Shown piece after piece: positions 43,784 to 51,660 of a stretch of DNA of 53,250 nucleotides (positions are counted from its first letter, which is position 1; every line of letters begins with the position of its first letter). Under the pieces are notes generated by a model. That model was not told where the DNA came from and made no database searches. It saw nothing but the letters and a program-made list of their open reading frames with translations. The position numbers were made by a program, and so were the translations under genes. The stretch covers positions 107,866 through 161,115 of the forward strand of contig DJGV01000013.1 of NCBI GenBank assembly GCA_002432805.1. Direction: 5' to 3'. Source of the DNA: Fervidobacterium sp. UBA5837. Its GTDB lineage: Bacteria; Thermotogota; Thermotogae; Thermotogales; Fervidobacteriaceae.

Positions 43784-43826
43784 CCTCTTCCACCCGCTTT
43801 CACTGTTTCTTTTTACCATTGCCAAC

Positions 43827-44570
43827 TTATAGCAATATCTTGTATGTACCTTCAACTGTTTCAAGGTATTTTTCTTTTGTGGTCTCTTGGATTAAGACTT
43901 TGCCCAACATCTGAAGTACTTTGCTAGTTCTGTACGCAATGTTTTCTAACACCACTACATGATTTCCGTCATCTAAATTAACTACTGGTATTATTTTTCC
44001 GTAATCTATGAATCCATCATAGCTATCCACTTTGAATTCTGTGACAAATTCTGAAGAAAGGATGGCATTTACTGAACCTTTTGTCAGCGCATAGACATCG
44101 CCTATCACTATGAATTCTTCCATAGCATCCTTCTTAATCGCTTCCACTCTTTCCTCACGTTTTTGGACCTTTGCATCGACTGGCAAGTGCACATTATATA
44201 TGTTGTAGACGTAATATGGCTTATCTCCGATTATAACTGCGCCCGTGTATTCTGATAATTTTTCAAACTCGTTGCTGTTTAACTCTATATCCGGTGATAG
44301 AGGCGCTGGCTTGCCTTGAATTTCTTGTACAACTCGTGTTACTCCGAATGCAAATCTCGGAAATATCAGAAAATACTTAAAAATAGGTCCAACGATGTTG
44401 GAATGCGTAACTACAGGATAGAGATAACCACCGTACAAAGAAAATCCGAGAACACTTTTCTCAACCGGGCCGGGAAGAAATTTATCGCTGATGCCAACTA
44501 TCTCGGACTTTGATAGGGCAACTTGGATGATTCCCTTTTCATGTTCGATCTCACATACGTAGAACTCCAT
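43827..44570 (-). CDS. Double CheW-like adaptor
   Basis: Two CheW-like halves can be seen. The first has FYVCEIEHEKGIIQVAL and ends near FAFGVTRVVQEIQG. The second begins near EEFIVIGDVYALTKG and contains PVVNLDDGNHVVVLENIAYR. It would link the receptor to the CheA hybrid. The 247-residue length is about 1.5 times a single CheW. It lies 51 bases after the methyltransferase gene and 43 bases before the CheA start. Because the adaptor is doubled, a single chain could bridge two kinases or receptors. Confidence 0.75.
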   Translation of the reverse strand: MEFYVCEIEHEKGIIQVALSKSEIVGISDKFLPGPVEKSVLGFSLYGGYLYPVVTHSNIVGPIFKYFLIFPRFAFGVTRVVQEIQGKPAPLSPDIELNSNEFEKLSEYTGAVIIGDKPYYVYNIYNVHLPVDAKVQKREERVEAIKKDAMEEFIVIGDVYALTKGSVNAILSSEFVTEFKVDSYDGFIDYGKIIPVVNLDDGNHVVVLENIAYRTSKVLQMLGKVLIQETTKEKYLETVEGTYKILL

Positions 44571-44621
44571 ATGATCACCTTACTTTCAGTCTCGATGAAA
44601 CCTTATGAAATACTATGAAAT

Positions 44622-45758
44622 TTAGCGAAGTTCTATGAAATTCTTCAGCTGCCAAATTTCCTCATCGGCGTGGTTTAGGAACAATGCTCTCTTAAGAGAT
44701 TCACGTGCCTTGTCTTTTAACAACAGTTCCAATTCCACCAAAGCTTTGTATTTCCACACTACGTATTGCGAGGGATACTTCACACTCAAGACATTCAAGC
44801 GCTCATAAGATTCGTTGAATTTACCTTGACTTATGTAATTCTCAACGAGGTGTAGTTCTTCCTCAAATGATAGGTTGCCATGTAAATCGTTTATCGTGTT
44901 CTTAAATGCTGGTACAGAACTGTTTCGTGCTTTTTCTGACATATACGTGTTTGTAACACTTAGGACTTCTCTTGTACGATTTGGTTGAGAAGAACTTAAC
45001 TTATTTGTACTGATTGAGGTGTCCAATAAAAATGTTTGGGCCTTCTTTTTCATTATTGCTATACTGCTTGGGCTTATCGGTTCGAAATACTCATACAGTG
45101 GTGGAAAATATTCTCCATTTCCGATTATCAAATATCCATCATCTTTTAAGATGCTTAGTACTTTCCTGATGATGTCTCCAACGTTGTCTAAGTATATGAG
45201 TACCCTTCTAAGAAATATTATATCGAATTTCTCAGTGATTCCAAAATTGTACTCAGTTATATTTCCGTTTGAAAATGTAACGTTCTTCTTATATTCCTCT
45301 TTTATGCAATACATATTGTTTTTTACAACGAAGTAGTTGTTGATCTCTCGTTCGCTGAGAAATCTCACACTCCAGAATCTGTAACATCCACTCTTTGCTT
45401 CAAAAATTCTTTGTACGTTTACATCTACTCCCATGATCTGATAATCTACACTTGCTTGCTGGGCAGTGATTGCAATTGAATAAACCTCTTCGCCTTTTGC
45501 ACAGCCAATCGATAGTATCTTCCAAAATGGTCTCGATTTGAAGATAGTTTTAAGTTTATCAAACGTCCCTAGATCTCTGAAAAAATATGACTCACCGATC
45601 GTCAAATTCTCTATGATGAGATTTTCTAACAGCCGGTCCGTCAGATCACCTTCATCCAATGTGCTCAGCAGGTAGATGAATCTATCCAACGTTCTTTCAT
45701 TACTTTTTAGTGAATACCTCTTCAATATACTCTCTATACGTTTTCGTATATCACCCAT
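44622..45758 (-). CDS. CheR methyltransferase with C-terminal TPR-like tail
   Basis: It methylates receptor glutamates using SAM. The N-terminal helical part has ESYFFRD with the conserved Arg. The SAM site is LSIGCAKGEEVYSIAI, and FDIIFLRRVLIYLD matches the family's CRNVLIYF region with Asn replaced by Arg. After a linker rich in Ser and Asn, about 85 C-terminal residues form TPR-like helices (WKYKALVELELLLKDKARES). CheR-TPR fusions are typical of FrzF and WspC. It is the first gene of the operon, with an extended -10 promoter about 120 bases upstream. Confidence 0.88.
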   Translation of the reverse strand: MGDIRKRIESILKRYSLKSNERTLDRFIYLLSTLDEGDLTDRLLENLIIENLTIGESYFFRDLGTFDKLKTIFKSRPFWKILSIGCAKGEEVYSIAITAQQASVDYQIMGVDVNVQRIFEAKSGCYRFWSVRFLSEREINNYFVVKNNMYCIKEEYKKNVTFSNGNITEYNFGITEKFDIIFLRRVLIYLDNVGDIIRKVLSILKDDGYLIIGNGEYFPPLYEYFEPISPSSIAIMKKKAQTFLLDTSISTNKLSSSQPNRTREVLSVTNTYMSEKARNSSVPAFKNTINDLHGNLSFEEELHLVENYISQGKFNESYERLNVLSVKYPSQYVVWKYKALVELELLLKDKARESLKRALFLNHADEEIWQLKNFIELR

Positions 45759-45885
45759 ACCTTTGGATACCCTCCATTATTTCTTCAGTAATTATCAAAA
45801 TCTATAAAAATTTATAAAAATTTATCGAAAAGTTTTGAAAGCATATCTCAATTGAACGAGTTATCTCATCACTTGATGTTATTTA

Positions 45886-45894
45886 ATTATATCA
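45886..45894 (-). promoter_or_regulatory. Extended -10 promoter of the chemosensory operon
   Basis: On the minus strand TGATATAAT is a TGnTATAAT element. Transcription would begin near 45879, about 120 bases before the methyltransferase start. The leader is very AT-rich with repeated TTTATAAA-like stretches (45800-45830). Confidence 0.55.
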
Positions 45895-45901
45895 CCATTT
45901 A

Positions 45902-45910
45902 TGCTATACT
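45902..45910 (+). promoter_or_regulatory. Extended -10 promoter of the LOG-like gene
   Basis: TGCTATACT is a TGnTATACT element. It lies 8 bases from the minus-strand -10, so the two promoters are back to back and may compete for polymerase. Confidence 0.5.
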
Positions 45911-45977
45911 TGTCGTAGGAATTTCAACGTTTATCATTACTTACTATAATTTATCATAATTCAGTTGAGGTGATTGG

Positions 45978-46514
45978 ATGGGCTTGAAGGTAGGAGTCAT
46001 AGGATATTCCGGAAATACTGAAAGTGAGCCAGTTAAGTCTCTAAGAGATGTTTGTTTAGAACTCGGTGAGAGGCTTGGGAAAAACTACGTCGTGTTTACG
46101 GGCGGACGTGATGGTATCATGGAGTTAGTCTCCAAAGGGGTAAGAAATGTCGATGGCACATGTATAGGAATTTTGCCTTGGGAAGGTAGCGATGCAAATG
46201 AATACAATTCGCTTGTGATAAGTACAGGCTTGGATTTTCAAATGAGGTCTTTTGTGTTGGTAAAAAGCGTGGATGCAGTCATAGCAATTGGTGGAGAGAT
46301 AGGGACAGCAGTCGAAATGCTTGCAACTTATGCAAACAGGAAACCGTTGATTCTACTAAGAAATACGGGCGGCTGGGTGGACAAAATTCCAAGTGTGCTC
46401 ATCGATGGTAAGTACTTAGATAACAGGAAAATGGCGCCTGTTTATCAGGCTTTCAGTGTTGAGCAAGTGATGACCATACTTGACAAGTTGGGAAATGTAG
46501 ATAAATGTAGATAA
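45978..46514 (+). CDS. LOG/TIGR00725-like nucleotide-binding protein
   Basis: It has a Rossmann-like SLOG fold. VFTGGRDGIMELVSKGVRN and AVIAIGGEIGTAVEMLATY carry the glycine-rich motifs. It lacks the clear PGGxGTxxE signature of LOG phosphoribohydrolases, having IGGEIGTAVEM instead. The 178-residue length fits the TIGR00725 group. Its function is unknown; nucleotide or cytokinin-like hydrolase activity should not be assumed. GAGGTGA precedes the ATG by 4 bases. It begins a plus-strand run up to flgG. Confidence 0.75.
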   Translation: MGLKVGVIGYSGNTESEPVKSLRDVCLELGERLGKNYVVFTGGRDGIMELVSKGVRNVDGTCIGILPWEGSDANEYNSLVISTGLDFQMRSFVLVKSVDAVIAIGGEIGTAVEMLATYANRKPLILLRNTGGWVDKIPSVLIDGKYLDNRKMAPVYQAFSVEQVMTILDKLGNVDKCR

Positions 46515-46539
46515 TAGATAGAGGTGAGAAATAGGAGTC

Positions 46540-47403
46540 ATGAGTCGTGTGATGATATCTGACCTAATTAAATATCTACCAGTTATGTTAGTAACAATTC
46601 TTTGGGGCATGTCATTTGTGGCAACTAAATTTGTAGTCTCGGTCTTTGCACCATTCCCTGCTGCTTTATACCGATTTACCATTGCATTGGTCGTACTCTT
46701 ACCGTTTACAAAGAACCGTAAGATATGGAACATCAACGCATTCTGGGCAGGTTTCTGGGGCATAACGATGTATTTTGTCTTTGAAAATACAGCGTTAATC
46801 TATACGGCTCCAACAAACGCGTCTGTGATTGTATCGAGTGCACCTATAATGTACACACTCTTTACACACATTTTTTACAAGAAGAGAACTACAAAAAGGC
46901 AATACATGGGTTCGATCGTTGCATTCATCGGCGTTGCACTCGTGGTATTCAACGGAAGATTAGAGAAGCTGAATCCACTTGGCGATATGTTGGCCTTTGG
47001 TGCAGCAATATCGTGGGTACTCTACACTTATTACGTTGTCAAAATGGGGAAGAATGATGGTGTGGATGGGATATTTTCTCTCACATTTTGGGGAGTTGTA
47101 ACGCTTCTGCCTTTTTCGTTTTTTCAAGATATGTCGATAAGAATTGAACCTAAGAGTTTGATCAGTCTAATATATTTAGGTGTATTATGCTCGGCCTTTG
47201 GGTATTTGATATGGAACAAGTCTATGACAGTTATTGGTGATAGGAGCACAACAAATTTCATATATTTCATACCGGTTGTTACGATAATATCGGAAAGTGT
47301 CATTATAAACTCTCAGCTGACACTGTACAATATCTTAGGTACTTTTATGCTTATAATGGGATTATACATTTTTGAAAGGGGAGAAAGTTATGGCAAAGAA
47401 TGA
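46540..47403 (+). CDS. EamA-family (DMT) transporter
   Basis: It is a membrane protein of about ten helices in two repeats. The first repeat starts at YLPVMLVTILWGMSFVATKF, and the second at GDMLAFGAAISWVLYTYYVV. These are typical drug/metabolite transporter segments. The substrate is unknown. The ATG has GGAG nearby but close. Its end overlaps the mreB start by 14 bases, an unusual neighbour for a cell-shape gene. Confidence 0.88.
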   Translation: MSRVMISDLIKYLPVMLVTILWGMSFVATKFVVSVFAPFPAALYRFTIALVVLLPFTKNRKIWNINAFWAGFWGITMYFVFENTALIYTAPTNASVIVSSAPIMYTLFTHIFYKKRTTKRQYMGSIVAFIGVALVVFNGRLEKLNPLGDMLAFGAAISWVLYTYYVVKMGKNDGVDGIFSLTFWGVVTLLPFSFFQDMSIRIEPKSLISLIYLGVLCSAFGYLIWNKSMTVIGDRSTTNFIYFIPVVTIISESVIINSQLTLYNILGTFMLIMGLYIFERGESYGKE

Positions 47404-48400
47404 TTTGGGAATTGATTTGGGTACAGCCAATTTTATAGTCTATCAGCAAGGTAAGGGCATCGTGCTTGATGAACCTTCCGTCGTTGCACTCGAAAAGAGA
47501 ACGAACAAGATACTGGCAATAGGTTCTGAAGCTAAAGAGATGTTTGGGAAGACACCTGAAGATAAGATAGTTGCTGTTAAACCTATGAGAGACGGGGTTA
47601 TAGCGGATTATACGATCATTTCAGAAGTTCTAAAGTATTTCATGAGAAAGCTGAACAAGGGGACTTTCTTCAAATGTAACATGGTAATTGGTATTCCAAC
47701 AAAGACGACGAGTGTCGAACAATGGGCTGTTTACGATGCAGCAGTCAAGGCTGGTGCGAAACGTGTCCATATAGTCTTGGAACCAACTGCGGCTGCCATT
47801 GGGATAGGATTGGACGTGATGAAACCGATCGGGAATATGATACTCGATATCGGTGGTGGTACAACCGATATAGCAGTGATAAGCCTGGGCGGTATTGTTG
47901 TGGGTGATTCGATTAAACTGGCTGGTAACACGTTGGATGAAGCTATTGTTAGAGGCGTAAGAAGGATGTTTGGCCTGATAATTGGTGAATCTACGGCTGA
48001 GGAGATAAAGATAACTGTAGGAAAAGTACATCTGGATGTAGAAGACTTAGAATTGGAGATAAGAGGGAGAGATGCCGTTACCGGTTTACCGAGGACCGAG
48101 AAAGTAAGCTCCAGCGATGTTTACAAGATGATTAGGCCAACAGTAGATAATATCATTGCAAGAATAAAGCTTGTTTTGGAAAAGACTCCACCGGAATTAT
48201 CTGCAGATATAGTCCAGCATGGAATAGTCTTGACAGGTGGTGGGGCATTGTTGAGAGGTATCGATAAGGCCATTGAAGAAGAAATTGGAGTGCCATGTCA
48301 AGTAGCCGAAGATCCACTTCTGTGCGTTGCAAAAGGTACAGGTATATTACTCGAAGATGAAGGATTGTTGAGGCACGTAGCAGTTGCGTACGAAGCTTAA
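47390..48400 (+). CDS. mreB: Rod-shape protein MreB
   Basis: It is an actin-like filament protein that guides cell-wall synthesis. The phosphate-1 motif is GIDLGTANFIVYQ, phosphate-2 is LDIGGGTTDIAVIS, and the adenosine motif is VLTGGGALLRGID. Length from the chosen ATG at 47390 is 336 residues, normal for MreB. GGGGAGAAAG precedes the start. mreC and mreD do not follow; instead two flagellar rod genes do. The position between a transporter and flgF/flgG is notable. Confidence 0.96.
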   Translation: MAKNDLGIDLGTANFIVYQQGKGIVLDEPSVVALEKRTNKILAIGSEAKEMFGKTPEDKIVAVKPMRDGVIADYTIISEVLKYFMRKLNKGTFFKCNMVIGIPTKTTSVEQWAVYDAAVKAGAKRVHIVLEPTAAAIGIGLDVMKPIGNMILDIGGGTTDIAVISLGGIVVGDSIKLAGNTLDEAIVRGVRRMFGLIIGESTAEEIKITVGKVHLDVEDLELEIRGRDAVTGLPRTEKVSSSDVYKMIRPTVDNIIARIKLVLEKTPPELSADIVQHGIVLTGGGALLRGIDKAIEEEIGVPCQVAEDPLLCVAKGTGILLEDEGLLRHVAVAYEA

Positions 48401-48449
48401 TGTCAATTACACAATTAATTTGAAATGACTTGAAAGGGAGCTGATCTTC

Positions 48450-49196
48450 TTGTACAGAGGTGTATACACTGCAGCAATGGGAATGCTTGCAGACCTTGCA
48501 AAGATGGATGTTTTGTCAAATAATCTGGCAAACGTGGAGACCAATGGTTATAAAGCGGATTCGCCAGCTTTCAGAACATACATGGAGAAGGAGATCTACA
48601 GGATAAAACCGGAGCCAGAGAATCATAGATCCGAGGTCAAGAGCATCGGTAGGGTTGAGCAAGCATTGATCGTTGATGAGGTACGCACGCTCTTTACGGA
48701 AGGAAACTTGGAACAGACGAACGTTGGAACCCACCTTGCCATAGATGGAACTGTTTTTTTTGCGGTGAATAGAAATGGGTCTGTTTATTATACAAGAAAC
48801 GGTGAATTCGTAGTTGATAACAATAATAGATTGGTAAATACTCAGGGATACTCACTTTTGGATACAAACGGGAACGAGATAACATTTCCAGAAAATGGTT
48901 CCATCGATGGAAGCGGAAATGTCTTTGATGGTAATGGAAATGTTGTTGCAAAGATCGGTGTTTACGATCTATCGAATGCGAGAAAGGTCGGAGATACTCT
49001 GTTCACTGGCGATGTGCAACAGCCAAGTGAATTTAGGATTTTGACTGGCTTTGTAGAAAAATCAAACGTGAACGCAGTAAGAGAAATGGTCAAGATGATA
49101 GAAGCACAAAGGCATTATGACACCGTTTCGAAAACCATTTACGTGCACGACGAGCTACTGAACAAGGTAATCAACAATGTGGGTGCTTTGAGATAA
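48450..49196 (+). CDS. flgF: Flagellar hook-basal body protein (FlgF-like)
   Basis: It is a proximal-rod protein. The N-terminal MYRGVYTAAMGM and LSNNLANVETNGYKAD and the C-terminal EMVKMIEAQRHYDTVSKTI are family hallmarks. It is slightly shorter than the following gene. The start is a TTG. Because FlgF and FlgG are paralogues, this could also be another rod protein, but the pair order supports FlgF-FlgG. The two are 12 bases apart. Confidence 0.8.
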   Translation: MYRGVYTAAMGMLADLAKMDVLSNNLANVETNGYKADSPAFRTYMEKEIYRIKPEPENHRSEVKSIGRVEQALIVDEVRTLFTEGNLEQTNVGTHLAIDGTVFFAVNRNGSVYYTRNGEFVVDNNNRLVNTQGYSLLDTNGNEITFPENGSIDGSGNVFDGNGNVVAKIGVYDLSNARKVGDTLFTGDVQQPSEFRILTGFVEKSNVNAVREMVKMIEAQRHYDTVSKTIYVHDELLNKVINNVGALR

Positions 49197-49208
49197 GGAG
49201 GGATTTAG

Positions 49209-49994
49209 ATGATAAACAGTCTTTACACCGCGGCAACTGGCATGTGGGCTCAGCAATTTAAGATGGATACAGTTTCAAACAATATAGCAAACGTAGATAC
49301 TGCTGGGTACAAAAAGGTAAAACCCGAATTTCAGGATTTGATTTACAGTTATTCAAAGAATGCAGGTGCAGCAACTGCTCAGAATTCTATAACTCCAACA
49401 GGTATATACGTTGGTCACGGTACAAAACTATCTGCAACAACAAGAATATTCACAGAGGGTAATACGGAAAATACGGGAAATGCATTAGACCTTGCCATAA
49501 GTGGTGATGGATTCTTCCAAATCCAACTCCAAGATGGCAGAATTGCGTATACGCGTGATGGGCAATTCAAGATAGACAACCAAGGTCAGATTGTTACAGC
49601 AAACGGTCTTTTGCTGTCTCCCGCGCTTGTTGTCCCACAGAATGCATCCTCGATGACGATATCGCCCGATGGTATAGTCTCCGTCGAACTAGCAGATGGT
49701 ACCACGCAGCAATTGGGTACAATAACGCTAACAAGATTTGTCAATCCCGCAGGACTGAAATCCATGGGAGACAATCTGTACTTGGCTACAAATGCAAGTG
49801 GTGATCCGATCGAAGGTATTGGTGGGCAAGACGGATTTGGCTCTATTCTCCAAGGATATGTGGAAAAATCTAATGTGGATGTCGTCAAAGAGATGGTAGA
49901 CATGATAAGCGCAATGAGGGCGTATGAATTCAATTCCCGTTCGATAATGACGGCAGATCAAATGCTCCAGACGGCAAGTAGTTTGAGAAGATAA
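49209..49994 (+). CDS. flgG: Flagellar basal-body rod protein FlgG
   Basis: It forms the distal rod. The N-terminus INSLYTAATGMWAQQFKMD and VSNNIANVDTAGYKK, and the C-terminal EMVDMISAMRAYEFNSRSI, are diagnostic. The 261-residue length matches FlgG. AAGGAGGG precedes the ATG by 6 bases. The gene ends a plus-strand run from the LOG gene, with an intrinsic terminator at 50071. Confidence 0.93.
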   Translation: MINSLYTAATGMWAQQFKMDTVSNNIANVDTAGYKKVKPEFQDLIYSYSKNAGAATAQNSITPTGIYVGHGTKLSATTRIFTEGNTENTGNALDLAISGDGFFQIQLQDGRIAYTRDGQFKIDNQGQIVTANGLLLSPALVVPQNASSMTISPDGIVSVELADGTTQQLGTITLTRFVNPAGLKSMGDNLYLATNASGDPIEGIGGQDGFGSILQGYVEKSNVDVVKEMVDMISAMRAYEFNSRSIMTADQMLQTASSLRR

Positions 49995-50070
49995 TGAGAA
50001 TGTTATAGTTATTGAAGGTTAATTCAAGCATCAAAATCTTTTCCAGTGTTTGAATTTTCTAACATCGGTT

Positions 50071-50106
50071 CCCCAAGATCTTCCAGGTCTTGGGGCATTT
50101 TTATTT
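50071..50106 (+). terminator. Intrinsic terminator after flgG
   Basis: CCCCAAGA (50071-50078) pairs with TCTTGGGG (50088-50095), and CATTTTTATTT follows. It separates flgG from the HEAT-repeat gene. Confidence 0.85.
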
Positions 50107-50128
50107 GATTTTCAATTTTCTGTGACTG

Positions 50129-50149
50129 TGATATAATGTGTGATATAAT
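50129..50149 (+). promoter_or_regulatory. Two tandem extended -10 elements
   Basis: TGATATAAT occurs twice, at 50129-50137 and 50141-50149, within a 12-bp direct repeat. Two start points 12 bases apart would both feed the HEAT-repeat gene. Confidence 0.6.
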
Positions 50150-50196
50150 TATGTTTGTTAAACTTGATAGGAAATAGAATGCAAGGAGTGATGAAT

Positions 50197-50925
50197 TTGA
50201 TAGGGATGTACGATGGCAACTACGATGATTTGGATGATGATGTAGTTAATCAAAATAATGGAGCAAGTGAGAGTGAAAATACTGAGCAAAGTAAGTCAGA
50301 AGAGAGGGAAGCACTCATCAACAGGATCATCGAAGAAAAGGGTGAGGCAGCGTTTGATAATATGGTAAGGCTTCTGGAAGATGAAGACGACACGGTTAGA
50401 GATATAGCAACGGAAGTTCTCTACAGGCTGGGAGATCGTATCGCTAGTAAGTTGGAACAGCTTGTGATATCGAAGATAAGGGATGAAAAGAAAAATGATA
50501 TGACGTTGCTCTATTTAATAGACTTGCTGGGAGATATTGGTTATCAGAGTGTCAATAAAGATTTGACTAAGGAATTGGTTAAGGCACTTAGTTTGTACGA
50601 TTTAGAAGAAGCTCAACTTGTAATTTATGAGACTCTCGCAAAGCTTGGTGCAGGTGAGGAATTTTACCCATTGCTCAGATACATGCTGTTGGATGGTGAA
50701 GAGAGTTACATCTTTGGTGCCCAAGCTGCAATGGCGATGTCGTATCTCAATGTACCGGAAGTTGTACACGACCTTGTAGATGCGATAGAAAAAGGTGATT
50801 TCAGAGATGAAGACATTGAAATTATCAAAAAAGCGCTCAACAACATGATTAACATGAAACCATCTTACAAAGAAATTCTGATTGGTTTAGTAGGTGAGGA
50901 ACACCTGGAAGAATACATACAGTGA
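50197..50925 (+). CDS. HEAT-repeat-like scaffold protein
   Basis: It is a soluble protein with an acidic N-terminal stretch (DDLDDDVVNQNN, then Glu/Ser-rich). A series of helical pairs follows (FDNMVRLLEDEDDTVRDIAT and similar), resembling HEAT or PBS-lyase-like repeats. No enzyme motif is visible. The start is the TTG at 50197, with AAGGAG 8 bases before it. It stands alone between flgG and plsY, with its own tandem promoters. A protein-binding role is likely. Confidence 0.65.
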   Translation: MIGMYDGNYDDLDDDVVNQNNGASESENTEQSKSEEREALINRIIEEKGEAAFDNMVRLLEDEDDTVRDIATEVLYRLGDRIASKLEQLVISKIRDEKKNDMTLLYLIDLLGDIGYQSVNKDLTKELVKALSLYDLEEAQLVIYETLAKLGAGEEFYPLLRYMLLDGEESYIFGAQAAMAMSYLNVPEVVHDLVDAIEKGDFRDEDIEIIKKALNNMINMKPSYKEILIGLVGEEHLEEYIQ

Positions 50926-51022
50926 TTGTCATAGTGACTGACATGGTGTGACTTGTATTTGACCAAACTGAATTGATCTATTGCTTATTCTCAAGATTTT
51001 TTAATATTTGGGAGGGATTGTG

Positions 51023-51640
51023 ATGCAGCTACTTTTGGCAGCAGTTGTCGGATATATAATTGGAGCAATACCATTCAGCTACATAATACCAAAAGCAAAA
51101 GGTGTAGATATTACGAAAGTCGGAAGTGGCAACGTCGGTGGTACGAATGTTTTGAGAACTTTGGGCACTATAGCTGGTGGACTTGCTATGTTTCTGGATA
51201 TCATTAAGGCTGTTGTAGCTGTGTTGATCTTCAAGAGCTTTGGCGAGGAACCAATGGTTATGGCCGGTACCATGGCGGTTATTGGTCACTGTTTCTCGCC
51301 GTTCTTAAAGTTCAAAGGGGGAAAAGGAGTTGCAGCCACACTTGGGGTTTTTTTTGCAATCTTTCCGCAAGCGGGACTATTTTCTTTAGGTATTTTCATC
51401 ATTGTCGTATCGTTGACTCAATATGTCTCTTTATCCTCGATAATAAGTCTGCTTGCTGGTAGCATGTTTGCATTAGTTTTTGGCAAATCTTATTGGGTTA
51501 TCTTCTTGGCGCTTTGTCTCTTTTCCGTCTTGAAGCATAAAGAGAATATAAAGAGGCTTGTAGAAGGAAATGAGAGAAAGACTGATGTGGTTGGTTATTT
51601 TCTAGGTTGGATGGATAAACCAGGTAATTCAAGAAAATAG
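51023..51640 (+). CDS. plsY: Glycerol-3-phosphate acyltransferase PlsY
   Basis: It adds the first acyl chain to glycerol-3-phosphate from acyl-phosphate. The signatures are SGNVGGTNVLRTLG and FKGGKGVAATLG, in a protein with about five membrane helices. The 205-residue length from the ATG at 51023 is normal. GGGAGGG precedes the start by about 7 bases. Its partner plsX is not in the window. Confidence 0.95.
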   Translation: MQLLLAAVVGYIIGAIPFSYIIPKAKGVDITKVGSGNVGGTNVLRTLGTIAGGLAMFLDIIKAVVAVLIFKSFGEEPMVMAGTMAVIGHCFSPFLKFKGGKGVAATLGVFFAIFPQAGLFSLGIFIIVVSLTQYVSLSSIISLLAGSMFALVFGKSYWVIFLALCLFSVLKHKENIKRLVEGNERKTDVVGYFLGWMDKPGNSRK

Positions 51641-51660
51641 ATTTATAGGGAGTAAAGCTG

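Noticed and set aside
45978..46514. Calling the LOG-like gene a cytokinin riboside phosphorylase
   Set aside because: The PGGxGTxxE signature is not intact, so only the fold-level assignment is safe.
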